A stretch of DNA of 6,492 bases from JBGVMW01 sp045125095 (GTDB lineage Bacteria > Bacillota > Clostridia > Lachnospirales > Lachnospiraceae), in NCBI GenBank assembly GCA_045125095.1, contig JBGVMW010000216.1:1-6492 (forward strand). Reading direction: 5' to 3'. The notes beneath the pieces are model-generated. The model saw nothing but the letters and a program-made list of their open reading frames with translations. It was not told the origin of the DNA and ran no database searches. Shown here piece by piece: positions 1 through 5,506 of the stretch. The translations under genes were made by a program, and so were the position numbers. Every line of letters starts with the position of its first letter. The stretch's first letter is position 1.

Positions 1-141
1 CACCTCAAACAAAGACCCTCACACCGAAATTAAAGCGTGGGCGACGTAGTTTTCATATTAAAACTCAATTCATATTAACTTAACATTGAAATAGAGTTTA
101 ATATCCTGCTAAAATCATATTAGTTTAAGGTTTTATGTTAA
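1..141 (+). repeat. Left terminal inverted repeat, 141 bp
   Basis: Bases 1-141 match the reverse complement of 6352-6492 without a mismatch, and base 142 is the first difference. The outer part (about 1-50) is more GC-rich; the rest is AT-rich. It contains TTCATATTAA twice (52-61 and 69-78, 17 bp apart), and TCATATTA recurs at 115-122. A TAATAT/ATATTA inverted pair at 99-104 and 117-122 is a weak candidate recombinase site. No ORF of note lies within it. The recombinase gene starts 55 bp inside its inner edge. Confidence 0.97.
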
Positions 142-150
142 AGAAATATT

Positions 151-170
151 CTTTTTTGTTATATATAATC
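151..170 (+). promoter_or_regulatory. Possible promoter/leader of the recombinase gene
   Basis: C-T6-G-TTATATA at 151-165 lies 38 bp upstream of the recombinase start. TTTG at 155-158 could be the end of a Bacteroidota -7 box, but the preceding bases do not match the TA of TAnnTTTG, and no TTTG -33 element is clear. A -33 region would fall at about 126-136, inside the left TIR, so the promoter may straddle the repeat's inner edge. The same motif occurs before two other transcription units here. Confidence 0.35.
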
Positions 171-195
171 AGCTAACAGTTAATAATATACAACA

Positions 196-837
196 ATGGA
201 GAAAGTAGTAATTCTTGCACGAGTAAGTACCGACAAACAGGAGTACCAACGACAAATCACAGAACTTACCGAACACTGTCGAAAGATGGATTGGGAGGTA
301 GTTAGAATCTTTGCCAATAAAGTCAGTGGTGCGAAGTCTAACGAAGACAGAACCGAAATACAGGGACTCATAGAATTTGTAAAGACCAATCAAATTCAGA
401 GAGTCGTATGTTTGGAAATCAGTCGTATGGGTCGTAATACATTGGAGGCACTCAAAGTAATCCAACTCCTCAATGAGAACAAAGTGAGTCTATATGTGAA
501 GAATTACAATTTGGAGACTTTGGATAGTGAAGGTAAGGTCAATCCAGTCGCATCACTGATTTGTACTATCCTTTTGGAGATTGCACAGATGGAACGACTA
601 ACCATTAAGGAGAGGATGGAGAGTGGTAGAAGACAATACATCGAGAAGTGCCGTAGGGAAGGTATCAAAATGGGTAGACCATCAACCTATCGAAAGTCCG
701 ATGATGAGTACCGAAAACAATACCAGAGAGAAATCTCACTGATTCGTAAAGGTCTCTCTCTGGCTAATATCTCCGCAATTACGGGTACGAGTATAAATAC
801 AATTAGAAAAATGAAAAATGTAATCCATAAAAATTAG
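196..837 (+). CDS. Serine recombinase (resolvase/invertase family), 213 aa
   Basis: This is a small serine recombinase that would cut and rejoin DNA through a 5'-phosphoserine link. The N-terminal catalytic domain (about residues 3-145) shows ARVSTDKQ with nucleophile S11 and R9. It also has R52 in NEDRTEIQ and the active-site arginines R77 and R80 in EISRMGRN. The long helix that usually makes the dimer contact follows (about 118-150). A GIKMGRP linker leads to a C-terminal helix-turn-helix at about 180-207 for site binding. The length is typical of resolvases and DNA invertases and far too short for a large serine integrase. ATG at 196 puts the catalytic motif in the expected place. The gene reads inward from the left TIR, so the crossover site may lie in the repeats. 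Sequence alone does not separate resolvase, invertase and small transposase roles. Confidence 0.95.
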   Translation: MEKVVILARVSTDKQEYQRQITELTEHCRKMDWEVVRIFANKVSGAKSNEDRTEIQGLIEFVKTNQIQRVVCLEISRMGRNTLEALKVIQLLNENKVSLYVKNYNLETLDSEGKVNPVASLICTILLEIAQMERLTIKERMESGRRQYIEKCRREGIKMGRPSTYRKSDDEYRKQYQREISLIRKGLSLANISAITGTSINTIRKMKNVIHKN

Positions 838-871
838 CAGATAATCATTTTCTTGATAATGCTATTTAATA

Positions 872-900
872 AATGGGAGGTGCTAGTAGCACCTCCCATT
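872..900. terminator. Perfect hairpin between convergent genes, likely bidirectional terminator
   Basis: AATGGGAGGTGCTA (872-885) is followed after one base by its exact reverse complement (887-900), so a GC-containing stem with a small loop can form on either strand. It lies between the stop of the recombinase gene (837) and the stop of the leftward gene (926), where a two-way terminator is expected. The flanking T tracts are weak on both strands (GCTATTGTTT on plus, TATTAAATAG on minus), so it is not a textbook intrinsic terminator. Confidence 0.7.
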
Positions 901-925
901 GCTATTGTTTACAAATCAACTCAGA

Positions 926-1438
926 CTAACGGATTGAGCCGTACCAATGTAGTGATTTAATCTTTTTAAGCAGTTCAGGAACTTGCTCTCCGTAATTTTC
1001 TGATGTCGAGAAAACTACCAAAAACCTATTGCGGTATGTCAAAAAGTTATGCTCCCAACTACGAACTAAGATGTTCTCGATGTACTCTCTTTCTAATGAA
1101 AGTTCATTTGGTATTTTGTCAAAGTTTTCGAGAAATATAACCGAATATGGCTGTGTAGTTACAACATTGATAAAATCGGTCAAACTATTGACAATGTAAT
1201 GTTGGCTACAATTCAAATGATGAAACAGCACGCCATTGGCACGACAAAACGAATTCAACGACTGTCCTAAATCAACATTAAAATTATTAGGAACATATAC
1301 ACCACAAGCAAAGTCTTTGACAGGTTTATGGTTTATGAGTTTCTTGATACGAGGTTCTAAAGTATCGTTCTGAAACTTACTCCAACCCATTAAATCGAGA
1401 GTTGCTTTCTCTTCAAAATCCACATCTAATATGCTCAT
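926..1438 (-). CDS. Degenerate AAA-like protein, short paralog, 170 aa
   Basis: The function is unknown. VIFLENFDKIP (100-110) has the shape of an AAA+ Walker B strand such as FLDEIDKIP, but E-N replaces the usual D-E. YIENILVRSW (119-128) follows, then a sensor-1-like strand, FLVVFSTSEN (139-148), and a C-terminal HWYG. Where Walker A should be, GVYVPNNFN (46-54) lacks the GxxxxGK[T/S] lysine. A strand resembling AAA beta-2 (VLFHHLNCS, 70-78) fits between them. ATP hydrolysis is therefore unlikely. The YxENILVRSW block and the flanking order are shared with the 223-aa protein at 2963-3634, so the two are paralogs. The gene starts 24 bp after the WG-repeat gene and is probably its operon partner. 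The AAA reading comes from motif shape, so a different nucleotide-free fold remains possible. Confidence 0.55.
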   Translation of the reverse strand: MSILDVDFEEKATLDLMGWSKFQNDTLEPRIKKLINHKPVKDFACGVYVPNNFNVDLGQSLNSFCRANGVLFHHLNCSQHYIVNSLTDFINVVTTQPYSVIFLENFDKIPNELSLEREYIENILVRSWEHNFLTYRNRFLVVFSTSENYGEQVPELLKKIKSLHWYGSIR

Positions 1439-1462
1439 AACAGTTGGTAATTATTAATATTT

Positions 1463-2734
1463 CTAACTTATTCTATCCTCAAATCGCAATCCATCTTCGG
1501 ATAGCATATACTTCTGTTCACCGATATAAGCTACATACCAATCTCCGTCATACTCGGATGTCCAGCGGTCAACTCTGTCAAACTTGAACTCGCCAAACTC
1601 TTCGCCTTGCGTATTGACAAAGCCCCACTTATCGCCGATACGCACCGCAATCAAACGGGGATAATCGAAATCTTCTCTCTCATAGCAACAAGGTTGTGCG
1701 GAGTGTCGAACATCATCATACTTGATTTCGCAAATCGCTTTACCATCTTTGTCTATATAGCCCCATTTTTCGCCAATGCGAACAGCAGCCATACCATCGA
1801 CATCGAAGCATATATCATCGTACTTATGCTCGCAAATCATCGTGACGGAGCCATCTTTTCGGGATACGCTAAAATATCCACATTTGCCATTAAGCGAGAG
1901 TGAGAGATAGTAACATTCGTAGTACAAACTATCAACAGCATCATACTTACACTCCAATATCTCTATTACTTTGCCTGCATCCTCAATAGCACAACCCTCC
2001 TCTGGCGCCCAAGAGTCGGGCTCCAAGAAAAAGCTTACGCCCCACTTTTCGCCAATGCGATAGGCTACTACTTGACCATTGCACTTGATTTCATCGTAGA
2101 TAATATCACTTACGGTGTTTTCTGCACCACCAAGATAGATATAGCCCCACTTTTTGCCGATACGGAGAGTCTCTATACTCTCTCCTTCATTGCCAATTTC
2201 ATCGTATATTGGTTCCAGGAGATAGTCGCCTGTGTTTGGATCTAACACTCCCCATTTGCCCTTAATGCATACGAGATATGCTATGGTTGAGGGATAGCCA
2301 ACGCCATACCACGCATTAACTTCATCATATTGCGGTTGTCTTACCTCAATGCCATTAGTTCTTGTTATGCCTTTTTTACCATTGAGCGTTACCACTATAA
2401 AATCTTTGTTAACTTGCCAAGTTAAATCTTCTTCATACTTTGGCTCGCAGAGGTATCTACTTTTTCGGTCAAACCAACCGAACTTATCTCCCTCTTGCAA
2501 TGGTATCACTTCGTCATTGCTCCACGCTCTGGTACTTGTATATTTTACAGGACAAATTTCGTTGGCATTCTCGTCAATAAAGCCGACCTTATTGCCAATC
2601 ATAACCGCAGCACAGCCATCTATGAACTTTGCGACACTATCGTATTTTAGATCACAAACGACCTCACGCTCGACATTATCAACATAGGGCTCTACTTCGT
2701 TATATATTAGTCTGTCACTTTCGCTTTTTCTCAT
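1463..2734 (-). CDS. WG/KWG-repeat protein, 423 aa
   Basis: The protein is almost entirely WG repeats, with about ten units of 30-45 residues. Clear G-[DEK]-K-W-G cores lie near residues 158-162, 193-197, 228-232, 321-325 and 367-371. Diverged ones lie near 46-51 (NKVG), 82-86 (DKFG), 118-122 (NGKKG), 282-286 (NGKCG) and 405-409 (GEQKY). Each core is followed by an acidic turn and a [YF]DE/YDD element. There is no signal peptide, lipobox or membrane segment, so it is probably cytosolic. WG repeats are common in Bacteroidota and are generally thought to bind other proteins; no enzyme motif is visible. It may be transcribed with the 170-aa gene 24 bp downstream, from a start in the 228-bp gap upstream. 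The sequence does not show whether it is an immunity protein, an adaptor or something else. Confidence 0.92.
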   Translation of the reverse strand: MRKSESDRLIYNEVEPYVDNVEREVVCDLKYDSVAKFIDGCAAVMIGNKVGFIDENANEICPVKYTSTRAWSNDEVIPLQEGDKFGWFDRKSRYLCEPKYEEDLTWQVNKDFIVVTLNGKKGITRTNGIEVRQPQYDEVNAWYGVGYPSTIAYLVCIKGKWGVLDPNTGDYLLEPIYDEIGNEGESIETLRIGKKWGYIYLGGAENTVSDIIYDEIKCNGQVVAYRIGEKWGVSFFLEPDSWAPEEGCAIEDAGKVIEILECKYDAVDSLYYECYYLSLSLNGKCGYFSVSRKDGSVTMICEHKYDDICFDVDGMAAVRIGEKWGYIDKDGKAICEIKYDDVRHSAQPCCYEREDFDYPRLIAVRIGDKWGFVNTQGEEFGEFKFDRVDRWTSEYDGDWYVAYIGEQKYMLSEDGLRFEDRIS

Positions 2735-2962
2735 ACGCTAGTCTATTTTTTGCTCTAAATTCTTTGATTCTTATTTGTTATACTAATGTTTTATTTACTC
2801 GAAGTTTTAGAATTAAACACTATATGTATTAATCATAATACCTTCTCACTAGTTATATAAGAAAAAAAGAAAAATCTTTAATAAAATTCGCAACCAATTT
2901 TCATTTATTTTCCAAGTCACTACAAATCAGATGCTTATAAGATGGTGAAATTACTGGTTTAA
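2735..2962 (-). promoter_or_regulatory. Intergenic gap with possible promoter for the WG gene pair
   Basis: This AT-rich 228-bp gap splits the leftward block in two. On the minus strand, C-T7-C-TTATATAA (2869 down to 2853) closely matches the motif before the recombinase and before the gene at 4639, and lies 127 bases upstream of the WG start. It has C where the others have the G of TTTG. No convincing stem-loop terminator for the upstream gene was found, so read-through from the 223-aa gene is also possible. Confidence 0.35.
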
Positions 2963-3634
2963 CTATACATTGAAGAGCCTATCAAACTCTTCTTCTACCA
3001 TTTTTGTTTTTATCTCGGTATATTTTTTGAGCCACTCTTCGAAATCTCCACACCAAGGGAAAGAGCATTCTCGACAAGCATTGCCAAGTCGTGTCTGATT
3101 GTTGGCTGAACAGATCAAGATAACAGAGATATCTCGGCGATCAAGATAGAAATCACCAATGTTGATAAGCTCATTCTTCCACGAACGCACCAATATATTC
3201 TCTACATATTGAGGGTCATCGTAAACATTGCGGTCGCCATCGGGTATTTGGTCCACATTCTCAATTACCAAAATAGGCTTGTTAAGAGTGCCGTTCTTCA
3301 TACCCTCCGATATAGCTTTGAGCCAACCATAAGCATCGCCCTTGCACAATGTTCGACAATCAACCGACAGAAGAGTTCGCTCCTTATGCTCGTTGTGCTT
3401 AGAGATAACATCTCGCTCGATTCTTTCTGAGAATGGAGTGCGCCACTTGATGTTCGAAAGATTCCAAGCCTCCGAAATCTTCTTTTTCAAAATATCGACC
3501 TGCTCTTCTGCCACAAAGCATCTAACCGCTCCGTATCGCACAAGAAAATCGGCTATGCGTTCAGGAACTTTTACCTCGCAGTAAATGATCTTGTCCATCT
3601 TTTGCTCATTCTCCTCGATATTTAATAGACCCAT
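2963..3634 (-). CDS. Degenerate AAA-like protein, long paralog, 223 aa
   Basis: The function is unknown. A Walker B-like strand, ILVIENVDQIP (121-131), again has E-N where active AAA+ proteins have D-E. YVENILVRSW (143-152) is followed by a sensor-1-like strand, ISVILICSANNQ (169-180), and a C-terminal FPWCG (192-196). TLLSVDCRTL (87-96) looks like AAA strand beta-2. No Walker A lysine loop exists: the expected position, near AVRCFVAEEQVD (36-47), is acidic. It resembles the 170-aa protein at 926-1438 over the C-terminal half but has a longer N-terminus and a charged C-terminal tail. ATG at 3634 is preferred because it lies 12 bp after the GIY-YIG gene; a second ATG at residue 13 is possible. 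It is probably co-transcribed with that nuclease gene, so the two products may work together. The fold assignment is tentative. Confidence 0.55.
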   Translation of the reverse strand: MGLLNIEENEQKMDKIIYCEVKVPERIADFLVRYGAVRCFVAEEQVDILKKKISEAWNLSNIKWRTPFSERIERDVISKHNEHKERTLLSVDCRTLCKGDAYGWLKAISEGMKNGTLNKPILVIENVDQIPDGDRNVYDDPQYVENILVRSWKNELINIGDFYLDRRDISVILICSANNQTRLGNACRECSFPWCGDFEEWLKKYTEIKTKMVEEEFDRLFNV

Positions 3635-3646
3635 AGTAGTAAAGTT

Positions 3647-4189
3647 TTATTTTCTATACATTTTTCTAAGGGCCGAAAGTCTCTCTATTACCTCTTTCCT
3701 AACAGTTTTATTCTCTTGAATATTTAGTGGATAACACTTTGTGATTGATGATAATTCATTTGTTTCACGCAGTTTGTAATTGTTGTCGTATTCCCACTCC
3801 CAATAACAATTGTCATCTATAAATTTATTAACACATTCCTCGCTATTGGACATATCCACGCCTAATAAAGCACTGATAGTTTGTCTTAAAGTAGATAGCG
3901 TTCCGTACTTCACTGCAGATGCAGAATGTTTTTGTAGAATATGCCATTTGGCTCTGCCTAACATATCCTTGCTAATGCCAAAATATAATGCCCAATACTC
4001 CTTCTTGTCAATTGTGCATTTGGATATTCGGGCTTGTTCAGTATTATTTATAGATAATTTAGAAATAAGTTTTTCTGCCGCCTCTTTTTTGAACCACCAG
4101 CAATAAACTCCTGATGACCCTCTTTTTATGGTACTCTGTTTATTCTCCAACAATGTACGTAAGATGCAAACTTTATCAAGGTTTTCCAT
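3647..4189 (-). CDS. GIY-YIG-like nuclease domain protein, 180 aa
   Basis: This is probably a small DNA nuclease of the GIY-YIG superfamily, whose members cut DNA with one metal ion. SSGVYCWWF (25-33) supplies the GIY strand and ALYFGIS (67-73) the YIG strand (here YFG). GRAKWHI (78-84) holds the expected arginine R79 and a histidine, E142 or E145 in RETNEL is the likely metal ligand, and YPLNIQEN (153-160) carries the late asparagine. GTLSTLRQTISALLG (96-110) lies between, as I recall from GIY-YIG proteins of gut Bacteroidota. All key residues seem present, so it may be active, unlike its AAA-like neighbour 12 bp downstream. It leads the leftward block. Its ATG lies in an 8-bp stem that could limit translation. 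The target and role (restriction, homing or repair) cannot be read from the sequence. Confidence 0.72.
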   Translation of the reverse strand: MENLDKVCILRTLLENKQSTIKRGSSGVYCWWFKKEAAEKLISKLSINNTEQARISKCTIDKKEYWALYFGISKDMLGRAKWHILQKHSASAVKYGTLSTLRQTISALLGVDMSNSEECVNKFIDDNCYWEWEYDNNYKLRETNELSSITKCYPLNIQENKTVRKEVIERLSALRKMYRK

Positions 4190-4226
4190 AGTAATAGTTC
4201 ATTGCGCCACACAACTCCTACTATGG
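4186..4226 (-). promoter_or_regulatory. Hairpin that would hide the start codon of the GIY-YIG gene
   Basis: On the minus-strand transcript CCAUAGUA (4226-4219) can pair perfectly with UACUAUGG (4193-4186), which contains the AUG (4189-4187). The stem is 8 bp with a 25-nt loop. If it forms, it would block initiation of the nuclease gene. The pairing is seen directly; the regulatory role is inferred, and an AU-rich 8-bp stem with such a loop is only moderately stable. Confidence 0.4.
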
Positions 4227-4228
4227 CT

Positions 4229-4245
4229 ATTTGTACAAAAAAAAG
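4229..4245 (-). promoter_or_regulatory. Possible promoter of the leftward nuclease block
   Basis: On the minus strand C-T8-G-TACAAAT runs from 4245 to 4229. TTTG followed by an AT-rich start region, 47 bases before the nuclease ATG, resembles a Bacteroidota -7 box without the TA. No -33 TTTG is evident. It partly overlaps the outer arm of the nested inverted repeats. Confidence 0.3.
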
Positions 4246-4460
4246 AAAGTGTGGAGTTGACTTTCGTTTATCTAAGTGAAGGTTGTGGAAAGACCTGTGA
4301 CAACAATAAACGATACGATACCCCACACTTGGATAGTATGAGGGTAAATACACCAAAGGTGTATAGCCACATAACTATACAAGGAATGAGTGCTATCCGT
4401 CGTCCTGTTGTCATTGAAAACTTCCACATTTTCACTTAAGGACAGTGCGAAAACACTTTC
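4245..4460. repeat. Nested imperfect inverted repeats, candidate structured RNA or DNA site
   Basis: Five pairs of complementary arms are nested around one centre. They are GAAAGTGT/ACACTTTC (4245-4252 and 4453-4460), TAAGTGAA/TTCACTTA (4273-4280 and 4431-4438, continued by wobble pairs and GTGGAA/TTCCAC at 4285-4290 and 4422-4427), TGACAACA/TGTTGTCA (4298-4305 and 4406-4413), GGATAG/CTATCC (4331-4336 and 4393-4398) and an apical hairpin ATACACC-AAA-GGTGTAT (4348-4364). An optional outer pair, ATTTGTA/TACAAAT (4229-4235 and 4501-4507), fits too. The rest of the 449-bp divergent intergenic region (4190-4638) holds only start-proximal signals. It could be a non-coding RNA, a recombination or replication site, or a decayed duplicated sequence. 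No known RNA family was recognised. Confidence 0.6.
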
Positions 4461-4614
4461 TATTATGTAACGAATTGAGTATAAATCAACCCAATCCGAA
4501 TACAAATGTAGAAATTTTTTCGTAAACGAACAACACTCAAATGGGATATCGCAAAATAAAATAACATTATCATATATTTATGACACAGACGAGTGATTTA
4601 GATAAAAGATTTCC

Positions 4615-4634
4615 CTTTTTTTGTTATATACAAT
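4615..4634 (+). promoter_or_regulatory. Possible promoter/leader of the rightward operon
   Basis: C-T7-G-TTATATA (4615-4630) almost repeats the 151-165 motif upstream of the recombinase and lies only 16 bases before ATG 4639. If TTTG marks the -7 box, the mRNA leader would be very short. No clear -33 TTTG is present at the usual spacing. Confidence 0.35.
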
Positions 4635-4638
4635 AAAA

Positions 4639-4965
4639 ATGGTCATAAAATTAGAAGATTGGAGAATTGAGGAGATTACAGGGTATAAACCGATTACTAC
4701 CTTTTATATGGATTTTAGTATCGCAGATAAGTTTGGCACTAATGCGATTAAGGAGACATACGATAGAACATTCCAAGAATGGAGGTTCGATTATAGGTAT
4801 ATAACCGAATTGGCAATGGTGCTAAATTGGAAAATATGGAGATGGTATGAGAAAAACGAGGAATACGCTAAGCTATACAATAAATTATGGTCACAGCTCG
4901 ACGAGTGGTGCATTGACAATCTTAAAGACAAAGAGTTAGAATACTACTACAAAACAACAGACTGA
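4639..4965 (+). CDS. Small conserved mobile-element-type protein of unknown function, 108 aa
   Basis: No catalytic motif is visible. The protein is Trp/Tyr-rich, mostly helical by pattern, and cytosolic. It has the sequence pattern FYMDFSIADKFG (about 21-32), then TYDRTFQEWRFDYRYITELAMVLNWKIWRWYEKN, and ends with LYNKLWSQLDEW and a C-terminal YYYKTTD. From memory, this layout (FSIADKFG, ITELxMVLNxKIW and a terminal TTD) matches short uncharacterised proteins in gut phages and conjugative elements. ATG at 4639 is chosen over an in-frame TTG at 4621, which lies inside the putative promoter. The stop overlaps the next ATG as TGATG, which implies translational coupling to the DUF4314-like protein. 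It leads the rightward operon. A function cannot be assigned. Confidence 0.85.
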   Translation: MVIKLEDWRIEEITGYKPITTFYMDFSIADKFGTNAIKETYDRTFQEWRFDYRYITELAMVLNWKIWRWYEKNEEYAKLYNKLWSQLDEWCIDNLKDKELEYYYKTTD

Positions 4966-5405
4966 TGAGAAAAGGAGATAAAATCAAAATTCTTCAAATG
5001 GAGGACTATAATGGTACCGACACACAGGCTACACAAATGAATGGTAATATCTATACGATAGATTACATAGATGATATGGGGCAAATTCATTTATTGGAGT
5101 CGGGATTAGCAGTCATACCAGAAGTAGACAAATTCATAAAGGTAGGAGCGTCTAGATTCAATAATGAGATCTCAGACATATATGACACAATACAAGACTA
5201 CATAAGATTTAATGAGTATATAGACAATAGCGATGGCTTTTTACTAACACACAACGGAACTATTAGTTTAACAACTGCACAGTCTATTAGAGAGGAAGGA
5301 GAGTTCTTTCCAATTAGTTTTTTAGTTTGTCAAACTATTGGTGGTTACCATCCTGATGTGAATAGAATTGAGGATATGGTTAGTAAATATATCGACAACG
5401 AGTAG
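4965..5405 (+). CDS. DUF4314-like protein with C-terminal extension, 146 aa
   Basis: Residues 1-59 fit the DUF4314 pattern: RKGDKIKILQMED, then a short glycine turn, YTIDYIDDMGQIHLLESGLAVIPEVDKF. This is a compact SH3-like beta domain of unknown function found on phages, plasmids and conjugative elements. DUF4314 proteins can be little more than this domain, so the remaining 85 residues look like an added module. They have NNEISDIYDTIQDYIRFNEYI and a terminal RIEDMVSKYIDNE helix, and they match nothing I recognise. The start overlaps the upstream stop by one base (TGATG at 4963-4967), which fixes the ATG choice. A run of T and a separate -7 box follow the stop, so the next gene may be a new transcript. 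The domain call comes from remembered family consensus. Confidence 0.8.
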   Translation: MRKGDKIKILQMEDYNGTDTQATQMNGNIYTIDYIDDMGQIHLLESGLAVIPEVDKFIKVGASRFNNEISDIYDTIQDYIRFNEYIDNSDGFLLTHNGTISLTTAQSIREEGEFFPISFLVCQTIGGYHPDVNRIEDMVSKYIDNE

Positions 5406-5426
5406 TAGATAACTCATTTTTTTTTA

Positions 5427-5434
5427 TAACTTTG
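5427..5434 (+). promoter_or_regulatory. Bacteroidota -7 promoter box upstream of the sigma-like gene
   Basis: TAACTTTG is a perfect match to the TAnnTTTG -7 consensus of Bacteroides promoters. It lies 72 bp before ATG 5507, directly after a T-rich stretch. No TTTG -33 element is seen about 19-21 bp further upstream, so the promoter may be weak or need an activator. Confidence 0.5.
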
Positions 5435-5506
5435 TGGTACATTCTGGTTGATTGCTGGATAATAAGTTTGATTTTAGTTACAAATAAATTGATATATAAT
5501 TGGATA

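Noticed and set aside
169..465. 98-aa and 69-aa minus-strand ORFs within the recombinase gene
   Set aside because: They are antisense to a clear serine recombinase and show no recognisable motif.
4245..4460. Group II intron or retron RNA in the structured gap
   Set aside because: There is no reverse transcriptase in the window and no recognisable domain V.
4126..4505. Overlapping ORFs of 76, 103 and 77 aa across the divergent intergenic region
   Set aside because: They lack domain-like composition, overlap each other on both strands and follow the inverted-repeat sequence, so they are better explained as chance openings.
4621..4638. TTG start for the first rightward gene
   Set aside because: It lies inside the repeated promoter-like motif, and the ATG at 4639 begins the conserved part of the protein.
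5432..5506. TTG start that would lengthen the sigma-like protein by 25 residues
   Set aside because: It falls within the TAACTTTG box, and the extra residues are hydrophobic and unlike any sigma N-terminus.
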